A stretch of 30,849 bases of DNA from Anaerolineales bacterium UBA5195 (GCA_002412925.1 DHVZ01000021.1:1-30849); one strand, 5' to 3'; positions 1 to 8,315 are shown, counted from the first letter of the stretch. Numbers and translations: made by a program. The notes: generated from the sequence alone by a model not told the origin.

Positions 1-1
1 T

Positions 2-226
2 CTGACATCTTTTGCGTGCACACGATTCAAAGCGCTTCCCCTGCCTTTTGCGCTTATGTGTCATAATAACAGAGTTGCCTTTTTGGGAATCTTCGTGGTA
101 AAACCTAAAAATGCGGTCCTCTTTACAAAGGAGGAGTTTGGCGCGGCTTTCCTCAGGGTTGATATCCTGTTGCTCAAGGTGTATGGGGAAAAAGCGCTGG
201 CTCTGACAGGGAGAAAGAAAACCTGA
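2..226 (+). CDS. C-terminal part of an unrecognised ORF, cut by left edge
   Basis: A frame stays open from the left edge to a TGA at 224-226, giving about 74 residues that end in a basic tail (GRKKT). The stop overlaps the ATG of the GNAT gene as TGATG, an arrangement typical of translational coupling. An internal ATG lies at 56, but no ribosome binding site precedes it, so the true start is probably outside the window. I do not recognise the family. The stretch could also be non-coding sequence that happens to stay open, so confidence is modest. Confidence 0.35.
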   Translation: MTSFACTRFKALPLPFALMCHNNRVAFLGIFVVKPKNAVLFTKEEFGAAFLRVDILLLKVYGEKALALTGRKKT

Positions 227-696
227 TGATTTGCATTGCCGCCGAACAGGATGGGGAACAGGTCTGCGCGATTACTGCCCGAACGGGCATGTTTAACGCT
301 GAAGAAGTGCAGTGTGTGTCCGAAATCTGGCAGGAATATACGGGTCTGGGTATTGAGACCAGCGGCTATACTTTCTATGTCGAAAGGGAGGACGAGCGTA
401 TCCTGGGCTATGTCTGCATTGGACCGCGCTCACTGGCAGACCGCGTCTATGACCTGTACTGGATCGCCGTTGACCCAGCAGCGCAGCGGTTGGGGGTGGG
501 GCGGCGCCTGCTCGAAACAGCGGAAAAAACTGCTCGTGAGAAGGGCGGGCGCATCCTGGTGATTGAGACCTCGGGCACCGAAAAATATGCCGGGACGAGG
601 GCCTTTTATCTTTCCCTTGGTTATTTGCATGAAGCGACCCTGCGTGATTTGTATGCTGATGGCGATGACCTGCACATCTTCACCAAACGCTTGTAA
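226..696 (+). CDS. GNAT family N-acetyltransferase
   Basis: This 156-residue protein has the GNAT fold. Motif A, which binds the acetyl-CoA pyrophosphate, is visible as VDPAAQRLGVGRRLL around residues 83-97 (the Q/R-x-x-G-x-G/A pattern), preceded by the beta-4 strand YDLYWIAV. A C-terminal FYLSLGY segment is the usual motif B region. Such enzymes move an acetyl group from acetyl-CoA to an amine on a small molecule or protein, and the acceptor cannot be read from the sequence. The ATG overlaps the stop of the upstream ORF, with a GGGAGAAAG purine stretch upstream. The length is normal for a single-domain GNAT. The 180-bp gap that follows holds a hairpin repeat. Confidence 0.85.
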   Translation: MICIAAEQDGEQVCAITARTGMFNAEEVQCVSEIWQEYTGLGIETSGYTFYVEREDERILGYVCIGPRSLADRVYDLYWIAVDPAAQRLGVGRRLLETAEKTAREKGGRILVIETSGTEKYAGTRAFYLSLGYLHEATLRDLYADGDDLHIFTKRL

Positions 697-746
697 AAGG
701 CCAGTTCGATGGCCATGCTTGAGAATACACAGCAATTTTCGTGTCT

Positions 747-810
747 CCCCCGATGGGCGCTTGCCCTGATGGGTTTACAGGGTGCGGGGTCTTGCCACGG
801 AGAATCCCAA
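747..810. repeat. Dispersed hairpin repeat, copy A
   Basis: Positions 751-780 match 12656-12685 at 28 of 30 bases, and both copies continue with GGTGCGGGG and a GCCAC-purine tail. The copy is bounded by CCCCG (748-752) and CGGGG (785-789), and contains an inner imperfect hairpin GGGC-GCTT-GCCC. It fills most of the gap between the GNAT gene and the first STAS-like gene. It looks like a small REP-type or non-autonomous palindromic element. Confidence 0.6.
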
Positions 811-879
811 AGAGCCGCAGATTCCCAAGAGCCAAAAAAAAATGTTATGGTGTAAAATATTATTGCGGAGTTAGACGGC

Positions 880-1245
880 ATGAAGTCACTTTGGATTGAG
901 CATCAGGATAAACGCATTTTTTATGCCGACTATTCTGGTTTTGGCAGTGACAGTGTTATGCTCCATCAAGAGGTGGACGAGGCTGTCGATGTGATTGCCG
1001 CTGAGCCGGATAAATCGGTGCTGGTGCTGGTCAATTTCGAGAACACAGATACATCCATGTCCAACCTGTCCACGCTTCGTAAGTTAATCCCGCGTGCAAA
1101 CCGGGCTGTGATCAGGCGCGCCCTGCTTGGGCTTGGTGGTTCGAGGTCCTTTTTTATCACGACCTTTGCCAATGTGACCGGCGGAACCTCTCTGCTGGCC
1201 TTTGACACCAGAGAAAAGGCTCTTGATTGGCTTGTCGGTGAGTGA
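880..1245 (+). CDS. SpoIIAA/STAS-like protein, first of a tandem pair
   Basis: This cytoplasmic protein of 121 residues has no signal peptide or membrane segment. Alternating strands and helices (IFYADYSGF, VLVLVNFEN, RRALLGLGG) and the ending FDTREKALDWL match the SpoIIAA-like/STAS alpha-beta fold, where the family often ends in an acidic or aromatic helix of the type FxxxxEALxWL. The gene 28 bp downstream has the same length and shares the opening MKS-W-EHQ-KR and the ending FDT-EALDW, so the pair arose by duplication. Family members often bind partner proteins or small ligands, and the role here is unknown. The start is supported by GCGGAG upstream, and a TGTAAAAT -10-like box lies about 25 bp before it. 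Confidence 0.75.
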   Translation: MKSLWIEHQDKRIFYADYSGFGSDSVMLHQEVDEAVDVIAAEPDKSVLVLVNFENTDTSMSNLSTLRKLIPRANRAVIRRALLGLGGSRSFFITTFANVTGGTSLLAFDTREKALDWLVGE

Positions 1246-1273
1246 TGTTTGCAAGGTGAATAGGTGAGCAAAG

Positions 1274-1639
1274 ATGAAATCTCATTGGGTTGAACATCAG
1301 GGCAAACGCGTCTTTATTGCCGATTTCTCCAATTATCGAGACGACGGCGCCGGGATACGCGCCGAATGTCAGGCCATTATTGCCGAATTGGAAGTCGAAC
1401 CTGCGCATTCTGTGCTGTCCATCAGCAACGTTGAAGGGACTTTTGCCAACGAAGATATCATGAAAGCGCTGGCAAACCTGGTGCCCATCACCAACAAACA
1501 TGTCAAACGCCGCGCCGTGGTGGGAGTGTCGGGCTTTCGTCGTCACTTCCTGTATGCGGTTGCCAAAGTTGTGGGAGATATCAATTTCACGGTTTTCGAC
1601 ACGCTGCCGGAAGCATTGGACTGGATCGTTAAAAACTAA
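1274..1639 (+). CDS. SpoIIAA/STAS-like protein, second of a tandem pair
   Basis: This is the 121-residue paralogue of the preceding gene, with the same opening (MKSHWVEHQGKR), central basic KRRAVVGVSG and ending FDTLPEALDWIVKN. The two proteins have diverged strongly in between, so the duplication is not recent. The 28-bp spacing and the absence of a terminator between them indicate one transcript, and a clear terminator follows at 1658. A third, more distant member of the same fold lies at 19712. A single-domain STAS-like protein can act as an anti-anti-sigma-like adaptor, but the phosphorylatable serine motif of SpoIIAA is not evident, so that role should not be assumed. Confidence 0.75.
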   Translation: MKSHWVEHQGKRVFIADFSNYRDDGAGIRAECQAIIAELEVEPAHSVLSISNVEGTFANEDIMKALANLVPITNKHVKRRAVVGVSGFRRHFLYAVAKVVGDINFTVFDTLPEALDWIVKN

Positions 1640-1657
1640 AAGTTTCATCGTTAAGCG

Positions 1658-1681
1658 GCGGGGCTTCTTGCCCCGCTTTTT
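1658..1681 (+). terminator. Rho-independent terminator of the STAS pair
   Basis: A perfect 7-bp GC-rich stem, GCGGGGC (1658-1664) with GCCCCGC (1670-1676), encloses a 5-base loop and is followed by TTTTT. It lies 18 bp after the stop codon of the second STAS-like gene. Confidence 0.9.
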
Positions 1682-1722
1682 GTTATCAAAAATTACGCCT
1701 ACGTCATTGCCAAGGAGGTTTT

Positions 1723-2568
1723 ATGCCCTCATCCATGCAAGGCAAAACAGTTGTTGTCACCGGGGCGACAAACGGCATCGGATTTGCGGCTGCCCGCGAA
1801 CTGGCCCGCCTGGGCGCGCAAACAGTGCTGGTCAGCCGCAGCGCAGAAAAATGCGCCCGCGAGGTCGAAACCATCAAAAAGGAAACCGGCAATCCGCAGG
1901 TGGAATTCATCGCCGCTGATCTTTCTTCCAATGCAGGGGTGCAGGAAGTGGCGCATGAGTTCAAAAAAAAACACACCCGCCTGGATGTGCTCATGAACAA
2001 CGCCGGGGCGCTGTTCATCTCGCGCCAGGTCTCAAACGACGGCATCGAAATGACCATTGCGCTCAACCACCTCAATTATTTCCACCTGACCATCCTGTTG
2101 CTGGATGTGTTGAAGGCCAGCGGCCCGGCGCGCATCGTCAATGTTTCCTCGGATGCGCATCGCGGCGCGAAACTCGATTTCGATGATCTTCAGCTTATTA
2201 AAGGCTACAGCGGTTTTAAGGCCTATTCCCGTTCCAAACTGGCGAATCTGCTTTTTACCTACGAGATCGCCCGTAAATTGGAGGGGACGAAGGTGACTGC
2301 CAATGCCCTGCACCCGGGGTTTGTGGAAACGGGTTTTGGCAAAAACAACGGCGGATTGATGAAATTTGCAATGGGCCTGCTCAAACCCTTGCAGCGCAAG
2401 GTGGATGAGGGCGCTCAAACGAGCCTCTACCTGGCCTGTTCCCCAGAAGCGGAGGGGCTGAACGGCAAGTATTTTACCGATAGCAAAGCAGTCGACTCTG
2501 ATCCGGCTTCATATAATCGGGCTGCCGCAGAAAAACTCTGGCAGTTGAGCCTGGAAATGATCGCCTAG
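1723..2568 (+). CDS. Short-chain dehydrogenase/reductase (SDR)
   Basis: This 281-residue NAD(P)-dependent oxidoreductase has the N-terminal Rossmann motif TGxxxGIG (VTGATNGIG, residues 13-21), the structural NNAG motif near residue 92, and the catalytic YxxxK in YSRSKLAN around residue 169. The long C-terminal part (LHPGFVETGFG) resembles the retinol dehydrogenase/WWOX-like SDR branch, whose members reduce aldehydes, ketones or lipid substrates. The substrate cannot be inferred. The ATG follows a strong AAGGAGG site. The gene stands alone between two terminators, so it is probably monocistronic. Confidence 0.9.
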   Translation: MPSSMQGKTVVVTGATNGIGFAAARELARLGAQTVLVSRSAEKCAREVETIKKETGNPQVEFIAADLSSNAGVQEVAHEFKKKHTRLDVLMNNAGALFISRQVSNDGIEMTIALNHLNYFHLTILLLDVLKASGPARIVNVSSDAHRGAKLDFDDLQLIKGYSGFKAYSRSKLANLLFTYEIARKLEGTKVTANALHPGFVETGFGKNNGGLMKFAMGLLKPLQRKVDEGAQTSLYLACSPEAEGLNGKYFTDSKAVDSDPASYNRAAAEKLWQLSLEMIA

Positions 2569-2590
2569 TTTTGGATTTCACATTTTCAAA

Positions 2591-2622
2591 AACAGCGAGC
2601 GATAGGCGTTCGCTGTTTTTTT
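2591..2622 (+). terminator. Rho-independent terminator of the SDR gene
   Basis: AACAGCGA (2591-2598) pairs with TCGCTGTT (2610-2617), with further G-U and G-C pairs extending inward, followed by a run of seven T residues. Confidence 0.85.
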
Positions 2623-2649
2623 GTGTAACTGTTCGAAAGAGGGTAAAAT
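2621..2649 (+). promoter_or_regulatory. Predicted sigma70-type promoter for the ABC exporter operon
   Basis: TTGTGT (2621-2626), a 17-bp spacer, and TAAAAT (2644-2649) lie just after the upstream terminator. The start of the transcript would fall near 2656, about 28 bp before the ATG at 2684. The box makes an in-frame TTG at 2621 unlikely as a translation start. Confidence 0.55.
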
Positions 2650-2683
2650 CTACTTCCGTGCTTTTTGTCGTTTACAGGAAAAA

Positions 2684-4510
2684 ATGACCGCTATCGCTTC
2701 CCCATCCTCTGCCGAATTCACCCTTTCCCGCCCCAATTTCATCCGCACCGGCGCGATGCGCTGGATCACCTCACATGTCACCCGCCACTGGGGCATCATC
2801 GCCATCCTGCTGATTGGCGCGTTTGGCAATGCGGCGCTGGCTGCTGTTGTCCCACTCCTGGTTGGCGACGCTTTCAATGCCATGCTCCAGCCCGTACCTG
2901 ATACGGGCGTATTGTTGCCATTGGCGCTGATCATCGGCGGGACGCAAATCCTGCGCGGTGTGCTGCAACTTGGACGCAACTTTGGCGCGGAACTGCTCGG
3001 CCAGCGCCTGGAGCGCGAAATCCGCGACGAGATGTACATCTCCCTGCTTGGCAAGAGCATGACCTTCCACAGCCTGCAGCCGGTGGGCGACACCATGGCG
3101 CGCGCCACCAATGACGTGCGCGAAGTCAACTTGATGTTCAACCCCGGCATCAACCTGGTCATCGGCTCGTTCTTTTTCCTGATCATGCCGATCGTCGCCG
3201 CGCCGCGCTATCATCCATCCCTGCTGATCACACCGGTGCTGTTCATGCTTGTCTACTTCGCCGCCCTGGCGCAGTATCTCAAAAACCTGGCGCCCATCTC
3301 AGACGAAGTGCGCGCCTCCTTTGGCAACATGAATACCCATTTATCGGAATCGCTGGACGGGGTGGAAACGGTCAAAGGCGCAGCGCAGGAAAATGCCGAG
3401 GTGGAACGCTTTGTTGTCAACGCCAAACGCGTGCGGGCTGCCTTCATCCAGCAGGGCGATACGGAGGCGCGCTTCATTGCCTTTCTCCTGTACGGCATCG
3501 CCATCGCCGCCGGACTCACCCATGCCTTGGTCCTATTCCGGGAGGGTTTGCTCAACACCGGGCAAGTGATTGGCTACTTTGGCTTGTTGCGCATGCTCGA
3601 TTTCCCAACGTTTACCTCCACCTGGGCCTATACCCAGGTCTCGATGGGGCTGGCCGGGGCGCGGCGCATCCTTGAATTGATTAACTATGAGACCGACCTC
3701 GACCAAAACGCGGCAGGTTACAGTGGCGAGATGAAGGGCGAGATCGAGTTTCGGAATGTGAGTTTTGGATATCCGGGGGCAGAAACGAGTGATGAGAAAC
3801 CAGAAACGGGTGGGAACACGCCACTCGGTACTCGTAACTCGGACAGCGTTCTGAGTGGCATCTCCTTCAGCGTTAAACCCGGCCAGACGGTCGCCATCGT
3901 CGGGCAGACGGGGGCTGGGAAGACTTCGCTCGTCCGCCTGGTTAATCGCACGTATGATGCGACCGGCGGGCAGATCCTGGTCGATGGCATGGATGTGCGC
4001 GACTGGAACCTGGCTTCACTGCGCTCGCAAATTTCGATGATCGAGCAGGATATTTTCCTGTTCTCGCGCAGCATCAGCGACAATATTGCCTTTGGCAAGC
4101 CGGGCGCCGCGCAGGAAGTCGTCCAATTGGCAGCCGAGGCGGCCCAGGCGCATGACTTCATCCAAACCTTCGACCAAGGCTACGAAACGGTCATTGGCGA
4201 GCGCGGGGTGACGCTTTCGGGTGGGCAGCGCCAAAGGCTGGCCCTGGCGCGCGCCTTCCTGACCGACCCGCGCATCCTGATTCTGGACGATTCCACCAGC
4301 GCCATCGACTCGGCCACTGAAGACAAAATCCAACGTGCGATTGCCGCCGCTGCGAAGGGCCGCACCACCCTGCTGATTACCCACCGCCTGAGCCAGATTC
4401 GCTGGGCTGACCTGATTGTTGTCATCCGTCAGGGCAAGATCGCGGCGATGGGGACGCATGCTGAGTTGATGGCCACTTCGGAAGCGTATTCGAGAATCTT
4501 CAGGGAATGA
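2684..4510 (+). CDS. ABC exporter half-transporter with degenerate ATP site
   Basis: This 608-residue protein has six predicted membrane helices followed by one nucleotide-binding domain, the layout of ABCB/MsbA-type exporters. Walker A is GQTGAGKT (407-414), the signature LSGGQ is at 511-515, Walker B ends at D535, and the switch histidine is H567. The residue after the Walker B aspartate is D536 rather than glutamate, which marks the degenerate site in heterodimeric exporters such as TM287/288 and LmrCD. The ATG at 2684 is preferred because GGAA precedes it, and an in-frame TTG at 2621 lies inside the promoter and terminator. About 25 low-complexity residues are inserted before Walker A (see findings). 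The partner gene follows 82 bp downstream. Confidence 0.92.
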   Translation: MTAIASPSSAEFTLSRPNFIRTGAMRWITSHVTRHWGIIAILLIGAFGNAALAAVVPLLVGDAFNAMLQPVPDTGVLLPLALIIGGTQILRGVLQLGRNFGAELLGQRLEREIRDEMYISLLGKSMTFHSLQPVGDTMARATNDVREVNLMFNPGINLVIGSFFFLIMPIVAAPRYHPSLLITPVLFMLVYFAALAQYLKNLAPISDEVRASFGNMNTHLSESLDGVETVKGAAQENAEVERFVVNAKRVRAAFIQQGDTEARFIAFLLYGIAIAAGLTHALVLFREGLLNTGQVIGYFGLLRMLDFPTFTSTWAYTQVSMGLAGARRILELINYETDLDQNAAGYSGEMKGEIEFRNVSFGYPGAETSDEKPETGGNTPLGTRNSDSVLSGISFSVKPGQTVAIVGQTGAGKTSLVRLVNRTYDATGGQILVDGMDVRDWNLASLRSQISMIEQDIFLFSRSISDNIAFGKPGAAQEVVQLAAEAAQAHDFIQTFDQGYETVIGERGVTLSGGQRQRLALARAFLTDPRILILDDSTSAIDSATEDKIQRAIAAAAKGRTTLLITHRLSQIRWADLIVVIRQGKIAAMGTHAELMATSEAYSRIFRE

Positions 4511-4514
4511 TGAT

Positions 4515-4580
4515 ATTTGGTGATTTAGCGATTGATTTCGGTTGAAATCGCCAAATCAGTCAATCACTAAATCACCAAAT
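4515..4580. repeat. Palindromic intergenic repeat between the two ABC genes
   Basis: ATTTGGTGATTTAG (4515-4528) and CTAAATCACCAAAT (4567-4580) are perfect 14-bp inverted arms. After one mismatch the pairing continues with GATTGA (4530-4535) and TCAATC (4560-4565). A competing inner hairpin GATTTC-GGTT-GAAATC lies at 4534-4549. No T-run follows, so it is not a classical terminator. The sequence style (GTGATTTAG-like units) is that of a mobile palindromic repeat. It sits between the two exporter genes, where it could tune mRNA processing or relative expression. Confidence 0.75.
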
Positions 4581-4592
4581 GATAGAGGTTTT

Positions 4593-6416
4593 ATGGGTTT
4601 CTTTGCCGGATTAAACACTGAAAAATACGACCGTCAATATTCTGATAGTGTCCTGCTGCGGCGTATGGTGGGTTATTTTGCCCCGCAAAAAAAGCGCATG
4701 GCAGCCATCATTGCCCTGGTGATGCTGATGGCGGCGCTGGGCGCCGCCCTGCCGGTCATTGTCAGCGCCATCATGGACTTGCTCAAGGATAAACCCACCT
4801 CGCAGGCCATTACGCTGGTTGGGTTGGGCATGACCTTGATCGCATTTGCCAACTGGGGACTGAACTGGCTGCGGCGCAGCCTCACCGTCCGCGCGGTAGG
4901 CGATGTGGTGCTGGGACTGCGAACCAGGGCTTTTGCCGCCGCTGCCGAACACGACCTGTCGTTCTATGACCAGTTCTCCAGTGGACGCATCGTCAGCCGC
5001 ATCACCTCGGATACCAACGACTTCGGCCAGTTGGTGGTCATCGTGACCGATGTCGCTGCGCAACTCGTCCAGGCAGTCATCCTCGGCGCTGTCTTGTTTA
5101 ACACCGAGTGGCGGCTCTTCCTGGTGATGCTGGCTTTCATGCCGGTCGTCTTTGCGATTGCCATGGGCTTTCGCAAACTGGCGCGCATCGTTACCCGGCG
5201 CGGGATGCAGGCCATGGCCGATGTCAATGCCACCATCAAGGAGACCGTCAGCGGCATTGCCGTTGCCAAGAACTTCCGCCAGGAGCAGAGCATTTTTGAG
5301 ACTTTCGACAGCGCCAACCAGCAATCGTACCGGGTCAACGTGCGGCGCGGGTTTGTACTCTCGTTGGTCTTCCCGGTTCTTAACGCCACCAGCGGCATTT
5401 TTGTCGGGATCCTGGTTTACACAGGCGGATGGAGCGCGGCGGCAGGGATCGTTACCGTTGGCGCCTGGTTCCTGTTCATCAATTCACTCGATTATTTCAT
5501 GTTCCCCTTGCTTAACCTGACCTCGTTCTGGGCGCAAATTCAATCGGGACTTTCCGCTGCCGAACGCGCCTTTGCGCTGATCGATGCCGATCCCAACGTG
5601 ACGCAGGTGGATAAAAAGGCTGTCCCGCCGCTCAAAGGCGAAATCCTGTTCGATGGACTCAACTTTCGTTACACAGACAAGGAACCCATCCTGCGCGATT
5701 TTAGCCTGCACATTCGGCCCGGGGAGAACCTGGCGCTGGTCGGCCATACCGGCGCTGGTAAATCATCGATTGCCAAACTGATTGCGCGTTTCTATGAGTT
5801 CCAGGAAGGCCGGTTGCTGCTTGACGGTCACGACATCCGCACCTTCGACTTACAGCAATACCGCCGCCAACTGGGCATCGTCTCGCAAGTACCGTTCCTG
5901 TTCTCGGGCACGGTGGAGGATAATATCCGCTATGCCTGCCCTGAATGCACCGGCAGGGAAGAAATCCTCGAAATGGTGCGCCGCATCGGCGCTGGCGAAT
6001 GGTTGGAGACCCTGCCCAATGGCTTGGAGACGGAAGTGGGGGAGCGCGGCGGGAGACTCTCGATGGGCCAGCGGCAGCTCGTTGCGCTAATGCGTGTCCT
6101 GGTGCAGAAACCGGCCATTTTTATCCTGGATGAAGCCACTGCCAGCATTGACCCATTTACCGAATGGCAAATCCAGCAGGCGTTGAATCTCATCCTGCAA
6201 AATTCGACCAGCATCCTGATTGCGCACCGGCTCTCGACGGTAAAAGCTGCTGACCGGATTGTGGTGATGCGCGAGGGAGCGATCATCGAACAGGGCAGCC
6301 ACGAGGGGCTTTTGGGCCAGGCCGGGCATTACGCCGAGCTATATAACACCTATTTCAGGCATCAAAGTTTGGCGTATGTTGAGCAAATGAAGGAGATGGT
6401 CGCTACTGACGATTGA
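4593..6416 (+). CDS. ABC exporter half-transporter, canonical ATP site partner
   Basis: This 607-residue partner has the same layout: six membrane helices and an ATPase domain with Walker A GHTGAGKS (384-391), signature LSMGQ (489-493), Walker B with the catalytic glutamate E514 (ILDEAT), and H545. Its signature departs from LSGGQ at the third residue, while its Walker B is canonical. The upstream protein shows the opposite, so the heterodimer would have one active and one degenerate ATP site. The ATG at 4593 follows GAGG. An in-frame TTG at 4542 would translate part of the palindromic repeat and is rejected. Substrates of such exporters are usually drugs, lipids or peptides and cannot be predicted here. 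Confidence 0.92.
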   Translation: MGFFAGLNTEKYDRQYSDSVLLRRMVGYFAPQKKRMAAIIALVMLMAALGAALPVIVSAIMDLLKDKPTSQAITLVGLGMTLIAFANWGLNWLRRSLTVRAVGDVVLGLRTRAFAAAAEHDLSFYDQFSSGRIVSRITSDTNDFGQLVVIVTDVAAQLVQAVILGAVLFNTEWRLFLVMLAFMPVVFAIAMGFRKLARIVTRRGMQAMADVNATIKETVSGIAVAKNFRQEQSIFETFDSANQQSYRVNVRRGFVLSLVFPVLNATSGIFVGILVYTGGWSAAAGIVTVGAWFLFINSLDYFMFPLLNLTSFWAQIQSGLSAAERAFALIDADPNVTQVDKKAVPPLKGEILFDGLNFRYTDKEPILRDFSLHIRPGENLALVGHTGAGKSSIAKLIARFYEFQEGRLLLDGHDIRTFDLQQYRRQLGIVSQVPFLFSGTVEDNIRYACPECTGREEILEMVRRIGAGEWLETLPNGLETEVGERGGRLSMGQRQLVALMRVLVQKPAIFILDEATASIDPFTEWQIQQALNLILQNSTSILIAHRLSTVKAADRIVVMREGAIIEQGSHEGLLGQAGHYAELYNTYFRHQSLAYVEQMKEMVATDD

Positions 6417-6432
6417 GAGATGTCGATCTGAA

Positions 6433-6476
6433 ATACAAAAATGGGACAGACATAACGGCCTGTCCCATTTTTGTAT
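6433..6476. terminator. Strong bidirectional terminator
   Basis: Two perfect 17-bp arms, 6433-6449 and 6460-6476, read ATACAAAAATGGGACAG and its complement, with a 10-base loop. The A-run and T-run flanking the GC core make it work on both strands. It separates the convergent ABC exporter genes and the minus-strand chelatase operon. Confidence 0.92.
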
Positions 6477-6521
6477 GCCCTCTTTACCAGCGAACCTTCT
6501 TTGAAATCTTCCGAAAATTGT

Positions 6522-7394
6522 CTATTTGTTCTGCAACTCAAAATTATCAAATAAAAAGATGACGGGAACAAATTTAGCTGGCAGCGCTGCCCGGCTTAAA
6601 TCTGCCTTTCCAGGTTTGGAATGTGTTCCCTGGATGGTGCTGTCTTCGTGAATTTCGACAAATACCGCCACTTTGCCATCAATCCGGTTGGTATCGTTCA
6701 TTTCATAGACGACAAAATCATTAATCTTCAGGATGAAGCGTGAGCCGCGCGTGTTAACTTCGATGCGGTTCCAGTCATCCGACTTAATTGCCGGGCTGGT
6801 AATCCAGTTCGATGATTTGACCCACTTTCCCTGCCCATCGACATACCCGACGAAGAAGATGCCTTCTTTGCAGACACTGATGGCATAACCTCCGTATTCC
6901 CAGCCCGAGGGGTGGGTACGGAAAAGGAGGCCAGAACATGCTCCGGGGCTGCCTTCCAAAATCTTGGTTTCTATCAAGAGATCAAAATCGGTTACCACTG
7001 GGAGATTGCTGGGCACTGAGTAGTGCAGAAATCCCTTCTTTATCTTTTCGACATTCCAGTGATAAGCCCCATCCTTGATATTGACTTCCCCGTTCCAAAA
7101 AGCGTCGATCTTGCCAACCATCCAGCCATTCATATTTGAGTCAAAGGGATCGAGCAGCCCTTCCCTGGCAATCTCGGTGGCTCTTGTTGCGCTCGTGGCT
7201 GTGCCAACGGCAAGTTTCGTTTCGGCAGTGGCGGTGGCATGTGTATTCTCCTGGTTTACAAACCAGGCCAGGGAACCGGCGCAGCCCAGCCAACTTGCCA
7301 GTAGCAGGCAGGAACAGGCGAGGATAATCCCCGCTACAATCATCCAGGCATTGCTTTTCGACGATTCAGGCGGCTTGGGAACGGATGTATCCAT
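6522..7394 (-). CDS. Membrane-anchored protein with concanavalin A-like beta-sandwich domain
   Basis: This 290-residue protein has a short cytoplasmic head, one strong membrane segment at about residues 17-46, and an Ala/Thr linker. A beta-rich outer domain from about 82 to the end begins with the typical LLDPFDSNMNGW opening and ends with an FLFDNFEL strand. That pattern (F-D-N-G-W at the start, I-x-F-D-N-F at the end) is common in LamG/DUF1080-like concanavalin A folds, which bind glycans or act as adhesion modules. No catalytic residues can be assigned. It starts 40 bp after the VWA gene on the same strand, so the two are probably co-transcribed, and the bidirectional terminator lies just beyond its stop. 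Confidence 0.75.
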   Translation of the reverse strand: MDTSVPKPPESSKSNAWMIVAGIILACSCLLLASWLGCAGSLAWFVNQENTHATATAETKLAVGTATSATRATEIAREGLLDPFDSNMNGWMVGKIDAFWNGEVNIKDGAYHWNVEKIKKGFLHYSVPSNLPVVTDFDLLIETKILEGSPGACSGLLFRTHPSGWEYGGYAISVCKEGIFFVGYVDGQGKWVKSSNWITSPAIKSDDWNRIEVNTRGSRFILKINDFVVYEMNDTNRIDGKVAVFVEIHEDSTIQGTHSKPGKADLSRAALPAKFVPVIFLFDNFELQNK

Positions 7395-7433
7395 GATAAT
7401 CTCCCAAAGTTCAGGTTTGCAGCAGACCCGTAA

Positions 7434-8315
7434 TTACTTGCCCATTTCCTGCCGGACGGTATGGTAAAGGCTTTCGGCCTTGATTTCATTCAAAGAGTAG
7501 CACGGCGCTGTCAAGTGGTTTGCCAATTGTTGGGCAAGCCCCTGGTCAAAAGCAGCGTGCTCCATGTTGATGACGATGCATTTCACGTTTTCCTGGGCGA
7601 TCCCATCGGCAAAATGGTAGGCCTCTTCTTGCGGCGGCAGTGAGCCAATCGAAACGTTGCCGGCGCCATCGGTCATGACAATCAGCAGGGGTTCCACATC
7701 TGGATGGGTATGTTTCTCGCGGATCAAAACGTCTGAAGCCATGAGCAGCCCTGCCGCCAGCGGCGTCTTGCCGCCCACCGGAATCTCGACCAGCGCTTTC
7801 TGCGCCAGCTGCACGCTGTTCGTCGGCGGCAGAACCAGTGTGGCGCGGTCTTTCTGGAAAACGATCAGTCCCACGCGGTCGCGCCGTTGGTAGGCATCTG
7901 TCAATAGCGAAAGAATCGCCCCCTTGGTTGCATTCATGCGCTCGGCCACGGCCATCGACCAGGAGGCATCCACCAGGAAGAGCACCAGGTTTGCCATGCG
8001 CTTGACGCGCACTTTTTTCTGTAGATCACCTTTCTGGATGGCAAAGGCCACTTTTTTACGCTGTTCAGCGCGGTGTTTCTGGTACGGCGCGGCGGCGCGG
8101 AAGGTGGCATCAAAGGCGATATCGGTGCTGCCGTTGGCCGGGCGGGCTTTGATGTAACGCCCCCGACGCCGGTCAGTGTGTGTCTGTGAGCGGCGTCCGG
8201 CGCTTTTGCGGGTCAGTTTATCGAGCGGCGTATCCAGCCTGCGGGGGGCAAACGTTTCGCCCGTCTTGACTTTTTGCCCGCCGTCCCACCAATTGGCATT
8301 CTGGGAGGCGAACAC
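7434..8315 (-). CDS. VWA domain protein, chelatase D-subunit type (C-terminal half of a frameshifted gene)
   Basis: The protein has a basic N-terminal linker and a von Willebrand A domain with a complete metal-binding MIDAS: DASWS, the threonine in GGKTPL, and the aspartate in MTDGAGN. This matches the C-terminal half of ChlD/BchD or the fused cobaltochelatase ATPase subunit, which binds the AAA partner and drives metal insertion into a tetrapyrrole. The only independent start seen is GTG at 8315, with no convincing ribosome binding site. The frame remains open upstream through 8391, where it meets the A9 run at the end of the ATPase gene. The likely product is therefore a fusion made by -1 frameshifting; coordinates given are for the stand-alone reading. 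Confidence 0.8.
   Translation of the reverse strand: MFASQNANWWDGGQKVKTGETFAPRRLDTPLDKLTRKSAGRRSQTHTDRRRGRYIKARPANGSTDIAFDATFRAAAPYQKHRAEQRKKVAFAIQKGDLQKKVRVKRMANLVLFLVDASWSMAVAERMNATKGAILSLLTDAYQRRDRVGLIVFQKDRATLVLPPTNSVQLAQKALVEIPVGGKTPLAAGLLMASDVLIREKHTHPDVEPLLIVMTDGAGNVSIGSLPPQEEAYHFADGIAQENVKCIVINMEHAAFDQGLAQQLANHLTAPCYSLNEIKAESLYHTVRQEMGK

Noticed and set aside
2621..2683. TTG start giving a 21-residue extension of the first ABC protein
   Set aside because: The TTG lies in the terminator T-run and forms the -35 box of a good promoter; the ATG at 2684 fits a ribosome binding site.
4542..4592. TTG start giving a 17-residue extension of the second ABC protein
   Set aside because: The extension translates the palindromic repeat; ATG at 4593 has GAGG upstream.
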